From Rutpela maculata (Eukaryota > Arthropoda > Insecta > Coleoptera > Cerambycidae), in the NCBI GenBank assembly GCA_936432065.2, contig OW386286.2, positions 17,295,179-17,359,178 on the forward strand: a stretch of DNA of 64,000 bases. Direction: 5' to 3'. The notes beneath the pieces are model-generated. The model had not been told where the DNA came from. It saw nothing but the letters and a program-made list of their open reading frames with translations, and did not search any database. Of this stretch, positions 1-10,864 are shown in pieces; positions within the stretch are counted from its first letter, which is position 1, and each line of letters opens with the position of its first letter. The translations under genes and the position numbers were made by a program.

Positions 1-590
1 CTTTAGAAAAAAATGCATTTTAAACTTAAAAGGTAATTTCGAAACACTTGGATACCAAATATAAACTTAAATATCTCCGAAATTATTAATCCTACATTAA
101 TAAACAAAAAATATAATTAATTCCCAGTTTGTACTTTCTGTAATTGGCTTGTAACATTTTTTCGATAAAGTAATATTTTTTGAGATACTTGGCGAAAGCC
201 GTTTGGCAATACCTGTTTTTTTTAGCTAAAATCTTAATTTTGAAGTCGTTATAACTTAAAAACTATCAATTTATGTGAAAATTTGCATAGAACCTTTTCT
301 TCTTAAAATATGATTCTATTTCAGCTCCAATAAGTATATATATTTTTAAGTGCCACCCCCTTGGAGGGGGTGGCCCTATAAATTAGCAAGCTCCGCACAA
401 TATAGAAACTTTTCTGTGAAGCATTTACTATTATACTGCCAAAAATGAACGAAATCCGTTCAATATGACATTATTCCGAAGTTAAAACCTCTAGTTACTG
501 TACTATTACTTACATTGTGACTATGGAAATACATAAACAACAAACTGTCTGGTTTAACATTCTTAAAAGTGAAAGTTTTGATAATGGAAA
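1..590. other. AT-rich non-coding sequence, no gene seen
   Basis: No open frame with recognisable protein similarity. The only structure noted is a short GC-rich hairpin at 352-374, where a GCCACCCCC arm is followed by its near-complement. Probably intron of the anion exchanger or its upstream flank. Confidence 0.5.
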
Positions 591-594
591 AAGA

Positions 595-800
595 ACTATT
601 CACTGTGTGAAGTGTATACAAGAGAAGCTAAGGTCTCAAAACATTTTTGGCATTAGCCTACCCCATTATTAAAGGGGATGAAAAAAAATTATAATTTAGT
701 ACGTATACAAGAACCAAAAGCCTCAAAATATTTTTTTCACTTCATCCACCTCCACTCACTACCACCCCCTATCACCACCCCAACGGCATAAACCACTATT
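595..800 (-). repeat. Truncated copy of a ~0.65-kb dispersed repeat
   Basis: This segment matches the middle of a repeat present five more times in the window (47629, 48704, 55917, 60010 and 60690). Shared landmarks are the 'agagaagctaaggtctcaaa' block, the 'ggcattagcc' block followed by C-rich runs, and the 'cctcaaaatat' block followed by 'cttcatccacc'. It lacks both ends of the longer copies. Superfamily unknown. Confidence 0.65.
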
Positions 801-901
801 GGATTGTTTTCTTCGGCCCATCATATGTACGAAATCTAGGTCCGCGTAAAAGGAATAAAAAATTCTTCTAATAATACATTTTGTAACTAAAGAAACATAT
901 A

Positions 902-1066
902 CAGTGTGTCCCAGGATAAATGTAACAAGAGGTGTAATGGACCAAAAATTTTGGAATTTTGGAATGGTATTTGGGGATTGAGTCCTGCTTGTTGTAAAAC
1001 TAAAGTATACAAAAAATGACTTGATTTGGTGTTCTACAGGGTGTTTTATAAGCAAAGTTGTAAAAA
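902..1066 (+). repeat. Left arm of a ~150-bp inverted repeat pair
   Basis: Reads nearly as the reverse complement of 5215-5361. Both share a block with 'ccaaatcaagtcattttt', 'acaacaagcaggactcaatc' and 'ggtccatt'. The outer end has a 'gtgtcccaggata' motif reminiscent of DNA-transposon termini. The pair brackets the LINE tail, mariner remnant and minisatellite, so this may be one decayed element filled by later insertions. Confidence 0.6.
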
Positions 1067-1384
1067 TCACCACTAATAAAGTACCTTCATTTTTCAAAAT
1101 ATGAAAAAATTCCACTAAGGAAAGTTATTTAGAATGCAATTCTATACCTCTATACTAAATTTCAGGAATATAAAATTATTTTTTTGAAACTTCCCATTTT
1201 TTGTGAATTAAGAGTTGAATTCATATTTAAAGTTGTGTAGGAGCAAATGTTAATCATCTCAAAAAGTAGGCTACTGGTAAATAAAAAATTGAATATACGA
1301 GATGTAAGAAGGTATAATGTTAATCGAACTAATTGTAAAACAAGAAACAATTACTAACAGAAGATTAATGAGGTTTAATAAATA

Positions 1385-1935
1385 AATAAATAATTTATTC
1401 ATGTTCAGAACCAATGGTTTTACATAAGTCAAAATTACAAATATTGTATATAACATCACACAGAAGTACAAATATTGTATATTACAACATACAATGGTAA
1501 ACAAACATTGAAAATAATTTAACACATAGTAGCATCACATAAATACTCATCAAAAGAATAGTATGCTCCCTTCAGCAGAATTTGTTTAATATTATAATGG
1601 AACTTATTTTCCGGCAACATCCTGATATTGAGTGGCAACTTGTTAAAGAATTTTGGGCCATAATAATTTGTTGCATTTCGACTTTTTTCTAACCTAGTAA
1701 AATCTAAACGAACCTCATTTCTCTGCCTAGTATCGTGTTTATGAATTTCACCATGTGAAACATAGTCATTTAATTTTTTTTTAACATGCATAAGAGCTGC
1801 GAGAATGAAACAACTAGGGGCAGTCAAGATATTCAACTCGATAAATTTTTGTTTGACGTCTTCTCTAAAAGGTAAACCCAACATTACTCTCACAACACGC
1901 CTTTGAAGTGAAAATATTCTGTTCAGATGAGTTTA
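1385..1935 (-). pseudogene. 5'-truncated Jockey/CR1-like LINE, C-terminal part
   Basis: On the minus strand a frame reads the typical post-RT C-terminal region: LQRRVVRVMLG, then a segment with ELNILTAPSCFI, then a terminal KGAYYSFDEYL motif. The frame runs from about 1935 down to 1519. The reverse transcriptase and endonuclease are absent, the usual result of 5' truncation. Beyond the stop, the minus strand carries AATAAA and a short (ATTT)n tail near 1377-1395, as expected for the 3' end. The same C-terminal motif (KSYYSLSEY) recurs in the LINE at 62138-63640, so the two are probably related. It cannot encode an active element. Confidence 0.75.
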
Positions 1936-1997
1936 AAAATTATAACAAGTAATAAATGTCAAAAACATAACAGATTCACAAACAAATTAATTATTGA

Positions 1998-2930
1998 TCA
2001 ATACAAAACAATGTTTACAATTTTTTTATTATTCGACGAGATACCACCCACATCCACACACATTTCGATCCTTTGCCTGAAGTCCTTAAAACTGTTTCGA
2101 ATATGATCTAACGGTATGGAGTTTACGGCATTTGTAATTCTTTGCTTCAATACTGCTACATCGTTAGGAAGTGGTTCAGCGTAAACCAACTGCTTGAGGC
2201 GACCCCATAAAAAGAAATCCAATATTGATAGGTCTGGGGATCTCTCCAGCCACTTGATTGGTCCATTCCTGGCAATCCAATTTTCTCCAAAATTTAAATT
2301 CAACCACCGATTAACCATTTCTGTGGAGTGGCCAGGGCAACCATCATGTTGAAAATGAACTAAAGGCATATCTCTTAAAATATTTTAATGTTCTTCAGAA
2401 AATATTTCGAGAAGCTATAAATAAGTGTGCTGGTTTAACCTTCCCTCAATGAAATAAGGTCCAATAACTCCAACGTGATAAGAAAGGGCACACCACACAT
2501 TCATTTTTTTATAATATTGTCTTCTACAATGAATTCTAAAATTTAGATTTTCAGAAGCCCAAAACCGACAATTCTGAGATGAAACAACACCATTGGTTGT
2601 GAATGTGGATTCATCTGAGAAAATTATGAAATGATGAAAAAATCTCTCTTCCATGATTTTTTCTCCAATGGTCAAACAAAAATCCAACCTACGGCCGTCA
2701 TCTCCCTCTTCAAGCGTATGTTTATAATTTGCTTTATATGCCCTAATTTTCTTTGCCTTGTAAATTTTTTGGAGTTCAAACTTGCTAATATTAATAAGAG
2801 CTGATCTCTCTCTTAGTGGCATCCTAGGATTTTCTATAACAGAGGCGTGGGCTATTGTGACGCGTTTTTCTTCCTTCCAATTGCCTTGTGCACTCGACAA
2901 GTGGAAGCGTCACTTTAGCGCTTGAGCTTT
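1998..2930 (-). pseudogene. Tc1/mariner-superfamily transposase remnant, DD41D-like
   Basis: A minus-strand frame reads from about 2900 to 1998 in one phase, broken by two in-frame stops at 2415-2417 and about 2382-2384. It carries the IS630/Tc1/mariner DDE catalytic core: FSDESTF (first Asp), FQHDGCPGHS (second Asp) and WLERSPDLSILDFFLWG (third acidic site). Counting residues between the Asp of HDG and the Asp of SILD gives 41, matching the DD41D (rosa-like) group rather than classical DD34D mariners. The N-terminal helix-turn-helix region is largely lost: the frame starts around SSAQGNWKEEKRV, where a full transposase would have more than 100 further residues. Terminal repeats were not located. 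Function would be cut-and-paste transposition, but this copy is dead. Confidence 0.85.
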
Positions 2931-3423
2931 TTAACAGATTTATTTCAGAATAGCTCGGGCGCCACCTTTACAATTTTTTACGTGGGGCAAAGGTCCCACA
3001 CTAGCCTCTTAACACAGCCTGTTGCAGTAGGGCTGGGATAGCTGCAGTGAAGAAACGGTAATTCCAGAGGTCGATAAGGAAGTTCAGACTATCACAGACA
3101 CACAGCAGTAAAACTAAGACTTAAAAACAATAACAGTGTTTATTAAATAAAAACCTACTATCTACAAATCTAACAAAATATTTAGTTAAGGTTAATAGTC
3201 AGTTTTATAATATTACCAAAGTACCAGTTTGATAAGCTAGGCTACCCAGGTGTGAATACGATTTAACGGCGAAATTAGAGGACGGTTAGCGGGGTGTGAG
3301 GCAAGCAAATAGTGATGCGTTAAAGCAAACTAGTGAGAACGGGCAAACGGTGACAGATATCAAGCAAGAAAGCACAATCACAAACTACCAAATTATGTAT
3401 ATCTCATGCAAATATTGCGAGCT

Positions 3424-3479
3424 TAATAGTTACAGACTAATAGTTACAGATTAATAGTTACAGATTAATAGTTACAGAC
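3424..3479 (+). repeat. Four tandem copies of a 14-bp unit
   Basis: The unit taatagttacagay is repeated four times head to tail with only the last base alternating between c and t. It lies about 90 bp before the larger minisatellite. Confidence 0.85.
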
Positions 3480-3571
3480 TTGGGTCGTAGTGTAGATTAA
3501 ACAGAATAAATCAAACCGTAGAATAATAACAGTGAATAGCAAAAGACCAGACTTTTATAAGTACGACTACT

Positions 3572-4110
3572 AACACGCTTCACACAATTTGTCTGATTCA
3601 TCAAAGTGCCTGGACAATGGTGCAAAGACGCGTTTTCATAGTCTTAGGACGGACAGAAATGATTAACCACTTTACGACTAACTGAACACGCTTCACACAA
3701 TTTGTCTGATTCATCAAAGTGCCTGGACAATTGTGCAAAGGCGTATTGTTCTAGTCTTAGGACGGACAGAAATGATTAAACACTTTATGACTAACTGAAC
3801 ACGCTTCACACAATTTGTCTGATTCATCAAAGTGCCTGGACAATTGTGCAAAGGCGTATTGTTCTAGTCTTAGGACGGACAGAAATGATTAAACACTTTA
3901 TGACTAACTGAACACGGTTCACACAATTTGTCTGATTCATCAAAGTGCCTGGACAATTGTGCAAAGACGTATCTTTATAGTCTTATAACATACGCAGAAA
4001 TTATTAAACAGTTTATAGCTAACAGGGCACGCTTCATACCATTTGTCTGATTCATCTAAGTGCCTGGACAATGGTACAAAGACGCGTCTTTATAGTTTTG
4101 AAATAATTCA
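3572..4110 (+). repeat. 113-bp minisatellite, about 5 copies
   Basis: The landmark 'cgcttcacacaatttgtctg' followed by 'caaagtgcctggacaa' recurs at a constant 113-bp spacing (unit starts near 3572, 3685, 3798, 3911 and 4024). The middle three units are almost identical and the last is the most diverged, a pattern expected of unequal exchange. It has no coding potential. Confidence 0.9.
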
Positions 4111-4524
4111 ACAGATTTCGGACACAGAATAACAATGCAAAAATATAATTAATAAATGTCTTAGTACATCTTTTCACATTCACCAAACTCTATATAAAGA
4201 GTCTACCAAATGATCAAAGTTCGCACCTGCGACAGTAAAACACTTAAAACAATTTACACCGACTACCAAGTCTGTTAACTTAAATTATAAATAATTTAAC
4301 TTACTCCTGATCACTTTGCTAGCCTGCCTCGGACGACGATGTTAAACGGAGCACTACTCAAGACGGAATTGAATTTCTCCAGCCCGGTTCTCTAGTATTA
4401 TTTGGGCGAGAGCGCTTGGTTGGAGAGGGGGTAAGCGCAGAGTGAATGCGCGGTGAGTTCACGGGAAATAACTAAGTCATTAAAATATCGCGTGATTTGA
4501 ATTTACAACTAAAATCACAAGTCC

Positions 4525-4765
4525 GAAAATAAATAAATGATAGAAAATATTTTCGTATCTGCCTTTTCAAACGGTTAAGTTAGAAATATTTTATTCCTAG
4601 GTTTCAGTAAAATTTTCTAAGTTCGAAAATAATTAAATGATAGAAATATTTCCGTGTTTGCCTGTCAAACGACTAAGTTAGAAATATTTTATTTTATTAT
4701 AAGTTCGAAAATAATTAAATGACGAATAAAAATCACAAGTTCATTTATAATTAAATGACAGAAAA
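4525..4765 (+). repeat. Diverged direct repeats
   Basis: A motif 'aagttcgaaaataattaaat', followed by 'gatagaaa' and a 'taagttagaaatattttatt' block, recurs near 4529, 4619, 4702 and, more diverged, 4737. Spacing is irregular (about 90, 83 and 35 bp), so this is a decayed array rather than a clean satellite. Confidence 0.55.
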
Positions 4766-5214
4766 TATTTCATACCTGAGGTACCTGCTTGACGTCGCGT
4801 GCTAACGATCAGTACGGTGCGTGGAGAACTGAATGATTTCAACTTCGCGTTGTAGTGCATAGCCAGCCCGTGGGCATGGAGGGAGTAGGCCTGCGCGCGG
4901 TGAACACGTATTCGCTGGTAGCAGCTTACACATTCTGAATGCATTTTATATTACGGATTTTTATTAGCAATTTTAAATATAAACTGATAACATTATTTTG
5001 ACTCTGAAGGCAGTAAAATAAACAATTGAAATCAGAAACTTATAACATACAGAATTTACTAGAAAACAAACTAGTATTTCTAGGTGACTGGTATGAAAGA
5101 CAAAATTTTTAAAATTAAATATATGGACATGACATGGTTCTAATACAGGGTGTGCAAAGAAGCAATTTTAACGGACAGAATTGCATAGCAAATTTTGCTT
5201 CGTTACACTATAAG

Positions 5215-5361
5215 AGCCCGTTTACTTATAAAACACCCTGTAGAACACCAAATCAAGTCATTTTTGGTATACTTTAGTTTTACAACAAGCAGGACTCAAT
5301 CTCCAAATACCATTCCAAAATTTTTGGTCCATTTCACCTCTTGTTACATCTATCCTGTATA
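5215..5361 (-). repeat. Right arm of the inverted repeat pair with 902-1066
   Basis: Near reverse complement of the left arm, including the 'ctgtagaacaccaaatcaag' block and the outer 'cttgttacat' end. See the left arm for interpretation. Confidence 0.6.
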
Positions 5362-6436
5362 TCATTGATATATTGTACCTTTCGGTTTTTTCAAACATAA
5401 CCTAACTGCTAATAAATTCTGTTAAATGTAGTTGATCCTTGCACTGTCTTGGCACTGACTCACCATTAGCAGCGTGTCTCTTTGTATCGGGTAATTCTTC
5501 AACGTACCGGTAGCAGTGCCGTAGATGTGTATATTTCTGTAAGCTATTTTGACATTATTAAAAATTTTTTAGGTGGCTCTAGTCATTTTTGATTTGATAA
5601 TAATTTAATTCAATAAGTATGGCTTTTTGGAGGCCTTTTGAAACGGAAAACAGTGAAATACCAAATGAAAATATTGCACTGGTGACTCCGTAGTAGGTAT
5701 AGCATCAGTTCAGACCATCTCCACCATATCACTTTTTACTGAAGTGTCAGCCAATCAGAGAGCACTAAGCCAGAACCCTCTACCTCAGCAGGAGATTCAA
5801 ACGCGGCATTACAGGGATACGAGCCTCTCGCGGTAACAAATTACTTCTAAAGAGCCGGAACTCCCCAATGACATCACAAAACGTCCTTACAACTCGGGAA
5901 CAATGGGAAAAATGTTCTTTCGTCCGTCCGTTTATTCGTCTGTCTGTAAGCATATTGTTTCCAAATTCCGATATTAAAGCAAGTATCATTAGACAAATAA
6001 TGAAACAGCTAATGATGCTTAAGTATGGATAAAATCATACAAAAAATCATATTTAAGTGTTTTTGATGTCGAACTTTAATGAAAATATTGAAAAAGACAC
6101 CTAATGATGCCTACTGTATTAGCTAAATTAGTCAGATCATATATAACCTTAAAATTTCAATTTCTTAATGTCTGATCGATCTTAAATTTTACATTATTTA
6201 TTATAAATAAATAATTTACATCATACTTAGTAATTAATACTAAGTTATAAAAAATATTCAATTTATTCCAAAAATTAAAACGTGATTCTAAAACTATTTG
6301 GTCAACTTCCATGACATGGCTGTGATTGTCAACAATTCCTTTGTTTGCCTTTTTTCATAATTTTTCAAATTAGTTTAGAATTGCAACTTCTTCATTGCCA
6401 CTCTTCAAGCTGTTCACTTCTCTTTTATGTCCGCAG
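5362..6436 (+). other. Ae2: Presumed intron before the first visible AE exon
   Basis: No recognisable gene or element. It ends in the acceptor 'ttttatgtccgcag' at 6436, which defines the start of the first visible exon. Confidence 0.5.
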
Positions 6437-6756
6437 AACCTTCACGACGCCGAAAAACGAAAAGTCAGCTTCCCTCTGGATGGTCCTGTTAAAAATGGAG
6501 ACGCCTCCGACACCCTTTTAAAGCTCACCGACAACCACACGATTGTCGACATGAAAGAAGAACTTTACTCGGCGAGCAACGAAGACGTTAGGCGAGCCAG
6601 AAACGACGCCATTTTGAGGAGAATACCTGCTGGAGCTCAGGGTTCAGCTGTGCTTGTAGGCGAGGTCGATTTTCTGGAACAACCGGCCATAGCATTCATC
6701 AGATTAGCTGAAGGTGTCGTGATGCCGTCTCTTATAGAAGTCAACATACCTGTCAG
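6437..6756 (+). CDS. Ae2: Anion exchanger (SLC4, AE-type), cytoplasmic-domain exon
   Basis: This exon encodes the end of the N-terminal cytoplasmic (Band-3 cyto) domain of a bicarbonate transporter. It starts in phase 0 after acceptor 'tgtccgcag' with NLHDAEKRK and contains the family hallmark LRRIPAGAQGSAVLVGEVDF followed by LEQPAIAFIRL. It ends after two bases of an Arg codon at the donor 'gtaagc'. The first base of the next exon at 8561 restores the codon (IPVR|FIF), as in vertebrate AE2. This domain dimerises and regulates chloride/bicarbonate exchange at the plasma membrane. Earlier N-terminal exons must lie to the left of the window; none was identified here. The symbol follows the Drosophila AE orthologue and is an inference from similarity remembered, not searched. 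Confidence 0.93.
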
Positions 6757-6897
6757 GTAAGCAATGTACTTTCTGTGAGCATATCCTTTGGTTTGGACCT
6801 TTCTAAGTTTGCAATAGTTGTTGGTAGATGGATTTGCTTATAAATTGCTGACTTAGTCCTACCACTGGTCTTTGAGTAGTCCCCCAGCAATTCGTAT

Positions 6898-7776
6898 TAG
6901 AGATGGTACTGAGTGGATTTTTCTCGGAACAGGTCGGAACTGTTCCGGGTAAAAAAGTATACCTGTTCCAAAAACCTGTTCCGATTCCGACCTGCTCCGA
7001 GTCCGGCATTAGTGATTGTCCGTTGTTTCGCACTCGCAGCTCCATATACTCCATAATGACACCGCTTTCTTTTCAAGTGCTTGGAGTCCTGATTTTTTTT
7101 AAACAAGAATGCTGATTGGTTGATGAAAGTTGAAAACTGACATGTCAATTATGCTCCATTCACAGTTTTGATTTTGAAATCTCCAGAGCTCCAAGCTCTT
7201 GAAAAGAACACGGTCAATACAAAATGCGTCCTGTATACCAAAACCGATATGAACTAGTATTTGAATTCTGAATAAGAGTAGAGGGTGTCGATGATGTGTC
7301 TTATAAATTAATATACTTTTAATTTGTTTTGTAATGCGATCTAGAACCGTGAGTATTTCTTTTCTAAGTTTTTCCATTTCTTTAATTTATTTTATTGTTA
7401 CATGCATGGAAATAAGTCAAAATATTCGCCTAATGCTTCAAACTATTCCTAAAACTCCTCGAATTAAAAAATGCTAGAGCTACATTTTTGTAATACTTAA
7501 CACTAATTAAACAGAATTTATTATTATTATATACATCCCACACAAATACTCTACTACTACCACCAATACCAAAAAGTCCGCAAGTCTGATCTGCTCACTC
7601 CACTCCGGCTCCGTGTCCGAAGGTACAACGTTATCATGAGCTCAGTGCTCAGCTCAAACGCATGACAGTCCAGCGGAGTCGGAACTGGTATTTTCTAAAT
7701 CTGAGAACTGTTCCGCGGAACTGTTAGCTCGTACCTGTTCCGAAAGAACAGGTTCGGTTCTTTCGTACCATCCCTA
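6898..7776. mobile_element. Non-autonomous hAT-like element in AE intron
   Basis: The ends are inverted: TAGAGATGGTAC at the left and GTACCATCCCTA at the right (11 of 12 matching). They are flanked by 8-bp direct repeats attcgtat (6890-6897) and attcatat (7777-7784), differing at one base. An 8-bp target duplication and a TAGRGATGG start are typical of hAT elements. Just inside both ends is a thicket of short gttccg/cggaac palindromes. No transposase frame is present across its 879 bp, so it would need a helper in trans. Confidence 0.75.
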
Positions 7777-7784
7777 ATTCATAT

Positions 7785-8560
7785 TGGCTATCTAAAATAT
7801 AAATCCTCCACTGTGATATCTTCAGGTAGAATTTTCCAAGCAATCTGCTCTCCACTCATTGATGATACTAGATCGTTAATAGTTGGAAATTGTTAGTGCC
7901 GTAGGTACAAGCAATCTTTTTCTCTCTCTTGTAGTAGGTAACTAAGTTTGCTCAGTTGTTCGCTATTTCAAATATATATTTCATGTCTACGTTGGCCCGA
8001 TTTAATTTGAAGATGCAAAACTGTCCCTTCAATTGTTGGCCTACAAAAGTGTGTATGGTACATAGTACCTTTCCTAGTAACACAAATATTCGACCAACGT
8101 ACAGTCCATAGAGGAACAATATTATTATTTATATTGGTTCTACATAAATTGTACGGTGATCCAATATTTTGTGCTACTAGGTTTAGAACTCATATCTTTG
8201 TGTACTTATTACCTCTAGTGGGCATGACATCTAGTTAAATCCACATATATCCGTTGCAGAACTGCTTTAGTGTGATTGTACATACATGGACACTGAATGT
8301 GCAAGTACGTACGTCGTACATATACATTCAGTAATCATCGAAAGTTGTGACATCGGGACATGCAGTGAAAATCAATTGTGCAAAACTTGCAATAGAAACG
8401 GACGTCCATTGTCCAAGATGTCCAAATATAGTCAAATGTCTTTCTGCATACATTGGTTATGCTTCTGCTGTTTGGATATAACATACCACATAGAAATGTT
8501 GCTTTTTGTAATATCCTATACTTATTACCTGAATATAAATTGCTTTAAATTTTTCTACAG
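7785..8560 (+). other. Ae2: Rest of AE intron, no gene seen
   Basis: Unique-looking AT-rich sequence without recognised repeats. It closes with a pyrimidine-rich tract and the acceptor 'ttttctacag' at 8560. An open frame running from 8286 into the next exon is an accident of the intron lacking stops near the acceptor. Confidence 0.6.
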
Positions 8561-8880
8561 GTTTATATTTTTACTGATGGGCCCCAAGCTACCGAACATA
8601 GACTATCATGAAGTCGGTCGGTCCATATCAACACTCATGGCCAACCAGCATTTCCACAACATCGCTTATAAGGCTGACAATAGGAAAGAACTCCTTTCGG
8701 CAATCAACGATTTTCTAGATGACAGTATAGTGCTGCCCCCTGGCGATTGGGAGCGGCAGGCACTTTTGCCTATCGAGGAAATCAAAGCCAAAAGTGAGGC
8801 CATAAGACGGCGGAAAGAAAATGCTTTGAAAAAAGCCCAGGAAGCCCAGGGAATTGTTACTAAACCTCTAATAGCGACAG
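8561..8880 (+). CDS. Ae2: Anion exchanger, end of cytoplasmic domain and linker exon
   Basis: Continues the AE reading frame with FIFLLMGPKLPNIDYHEVGR and SISTLMANQHFHNIAY, which match the last strands and helices of the Band-3 cytoplasmic domain. DYHEVGRSISTLM in particular is AE2/AE3-like rather than Na-bicarbonate-cotransporter-like. The exon then runs into a charged linker (AIRRRKENALKKAQEAQG) leading to the membrane domain. It is bounded by acceptor 'ttttctacag' and donor 'gtgaga'. Length is 320 bp; it enters after two codon bases and leaves one base (G), completed by GT of the next exon to give Gly. Confidence 0.95.
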
Positions 8881-9030
8881 GTGAGAAACATTTGGTTGAG
8901 TACTTAAAGCAAAGTTAAACTTTGCCTATATAGTTAAAAATCATTGGAAACAAGATCACTTTCTGTATTATTTATTATTATTTATTTTACAGAAACAAAT
9001 AATTTACTGTTTTATTAACTGCTATTTTAG

Positions 9031-9851
9031 GTGGAGATGACAAAAAGCCCCCCTTCGCCGACCCCCTCGAAAGAACAAAGAGACCTTGGGGTGGCCTAAT
9101 AAACGACATCAAGCGGCGTTATCCTTACTACCTTAGCGATCTAAAGGATGGACTGAATGCCCAATGTCTGGCTGCGGCAATTTTTATGTACTTTGCTGCT
9201 GTTTCAGGGGCAATCGCTTTCGGTGGCCTAACAGGCGATAAAACGAATAATAATATTGGCATATCCGAGACACTACTTAGCACCAGCATTGGAGGAATTA
9301 TTTTCGCTATATGTTCTGCCCAGCCACTTGTGATTGTTGGAACTACGGGGGCGCTTTTACTGTTTGATGAAAGTCTGTTCCAGTTTTGCCAGTCCAATGG
9401 AATTGAATTTTTAACCACAAGGGTTTATATTGGCATATGGCTGGGAATAATTGGGGTGTTAGTAGCCTGTCTGGAGGGTAGTGTCTTTGTTAAACTATTT
9501 ACACGATTTACAGAAGACATATTTTCTACTCTCATCGTACTGCTCTATATCATCGAAAGTATCATGAAAGTCTGCTTTTTGTACAATAAACATCCCATAC
9601 TGCCGAATTACTGCGAGTTTGGAATCATCATGGACGATTCATCATATGTTGCCAATTCAACCGATACTGAAAGTGCAACCGAACTTATGGTACCTCCTAC
9701 AGATATGGTAAAGCTTCCTCAGGAGGATATTAATGGGAACCCAATCAATCGACCCAACACTGCACTGTTTTGTACCATTCTCACTTTCACAACTTTTGCA
9801 ATAGCCTATTATCTGAGGATGTTCAGAAATAGCCAGTTTTTGGGAAGAAGT
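9031..9851 (+). CDS. Ae2: Anion exchanger, first half of membrane domain
   Basis: The largest exon. It opens with GGDDKKPPFADP, then the AE signature DIKRRYPYYLSDLKDG and the first membrane helices: AAAIFMYFAAVSGAIAFGGL, TSIGGIIFAICSAQPLVIVG, RVYIGIWLGIIGVLVACLEG and IFSTLIVLLYIIESIMKVCF. A long hydrophilic loop follows with an N-glycosylation sequon NST at 9654-9662, placed where AE2 carries its glycosylated extracellular loop. The next helix is TALFCTILTFTTFAIAYYLR. The exon ends in phase 0 after FLGRS at donor 'gtaagt'. Compared with mammalian AEs, FEE near the second helix reads FDE, a conservative change. The product would exchange Cl- for HCO3-, controlling intracellular pH. Confidence 0.95.
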
Positions 9852-9987
9852 GTAAGTGTTTTGTTAATTAACCAAGCTTCTGTTCTATCAGGACCATGTT
9901 TCACAAAAATATTCGATGGATCAAAGAAATAGTTTCGCAAAGTCGAATATATGGTGGCACGGGTCCTGAAAGGATGAGGCATATATT

Positions 9988-10286
9988 TAGAGATGGGTAA
10001 AGGAAACTTTGCAATAAACATTTCCACGAAATTTTTGGGAGTTTTGACGTTTTGATAAGAATCAGAGATGGAAAAAGGAAACTTTCCATATGAAAGTTTC
10101 CGGAATGAAATTTTGATGGAAATGAAAGTTTTCAATAAAATATTTGAATATTCCGAAAGTTCCCAAAGGAAACTTTCCCCGAATTTTGGAAAATTTCAAA
10201 TATTCAAATATTTTATTGAAAACTCATTTTTATCAAAATTTCGTTCTGGAAACTTTCAAATGGAAAGTTTCCTTTACCCATCTCTG
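9988..10286. mobile_element. Short hAT-like MITE in AE intron
   Basis: Left end TAGAGATGGGTAAAGGAAAC; the right end is the reverse complement of CAGAGATGGGTAAAGGAAAC. The terminal similarity exceeds 20 bp. Internally, 'ggaaactttc' and its complement recur several times, so the element can fold extensively. The 8 bp on each side (catatatt and catgcata) agree at only five positions, so a target duplication is not established. Start motif and size fit hAT, and it shares the TAGAGATGG start with the element at 6898. Confidence 0.6.
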
Positions 10287-10864
10287 CATGCATATATTTA
10301 TATTATAGATAATTATAAAGCTAGTGGAGCCAAAATAAGTTTTGAATGAAATCGTTTGACTGAGGCGATTTTATGGTTTTAATTCATTTTCAGTGGGACA
10401 AGTACAATGAGAAGTTTTAGATTCTACCCATCGCTTTATATAAAATTTAAACTTATGCTGCAAAATTAAAATTGTCTGTCATTTTCCTTATTATCTCGTC
10501 ATAGTAATCGGCATCCCAAAAAAAAAAAAAAAACCAATATATTTCCAATAAAATTTCGAATAAGAGACCTAGAAATAAATTTTCCTATGGTTTGTTATCT
10601 TGCAAAAAATAAAAACTGTTAAAATTTGCCGTTTTTTTTGATAACGCAGGCACACAAAAAAAATATTTTAATTTCCAGAGGTGAAAGGCATCTATCCTAA
10701 TGTTTTTTGAGCTGCTGATTCCAAATATCACGTCAACAATATATGTTTCATTGCTCAACTTTTCACAAATTGACATTTCATCCCTAAATTTGGGGTTAAC
10801 CGGCTATTAAATCTAATAGAACAGCACGCGTTGAAATGAAACTTCTGAATTGTTTAAAATTGCT
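10287..10864. other. Intronic sequence, no feature seen
   Basis: AT-rich with a poly-A run near 10520. No recognisable coding or TIR structure. Confidence 0.45.

Larger units (their letters stand above)
2935..4970. other. Unclassified, locally GC-richer repeat region
   Basis: This 2-kb stretch has no convincing coding frame. It holds a 14-bp tandem repeat, a 113-bp minisatellite and a set of diverged direct repeats, with GC-rich patches at about 4320-4460 and 4780-4925. On the minus strand, 2953-2964 reads TGGCGCCCGAGC, close to a tRNA-Lys-type primer binding site of LTR retrotransposons. That would make the region to its right a long LTR, but no second LTR, gag or pol is visible. The identity is therefore open. 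Confidence 0.35.

Noticed and set aside
3424..4110. CRISPR-like array
   Set aside because: Units are contiguous tandem repeats without unique spacers, in a eukaryotic context.
4741..4944. 67-codon minus-strand frame in a GC-richer patch
   Set aside because: No similarity, and the region is repeat-like. Could not support an AE 5' exon on the opposite strand.
8286..8560. Upstream extension of the AE frame before 8561
   Set aside because: The acceptor at 8560 and the perfect join to 6756 show it is intron. Its peptide has no AE similarity.
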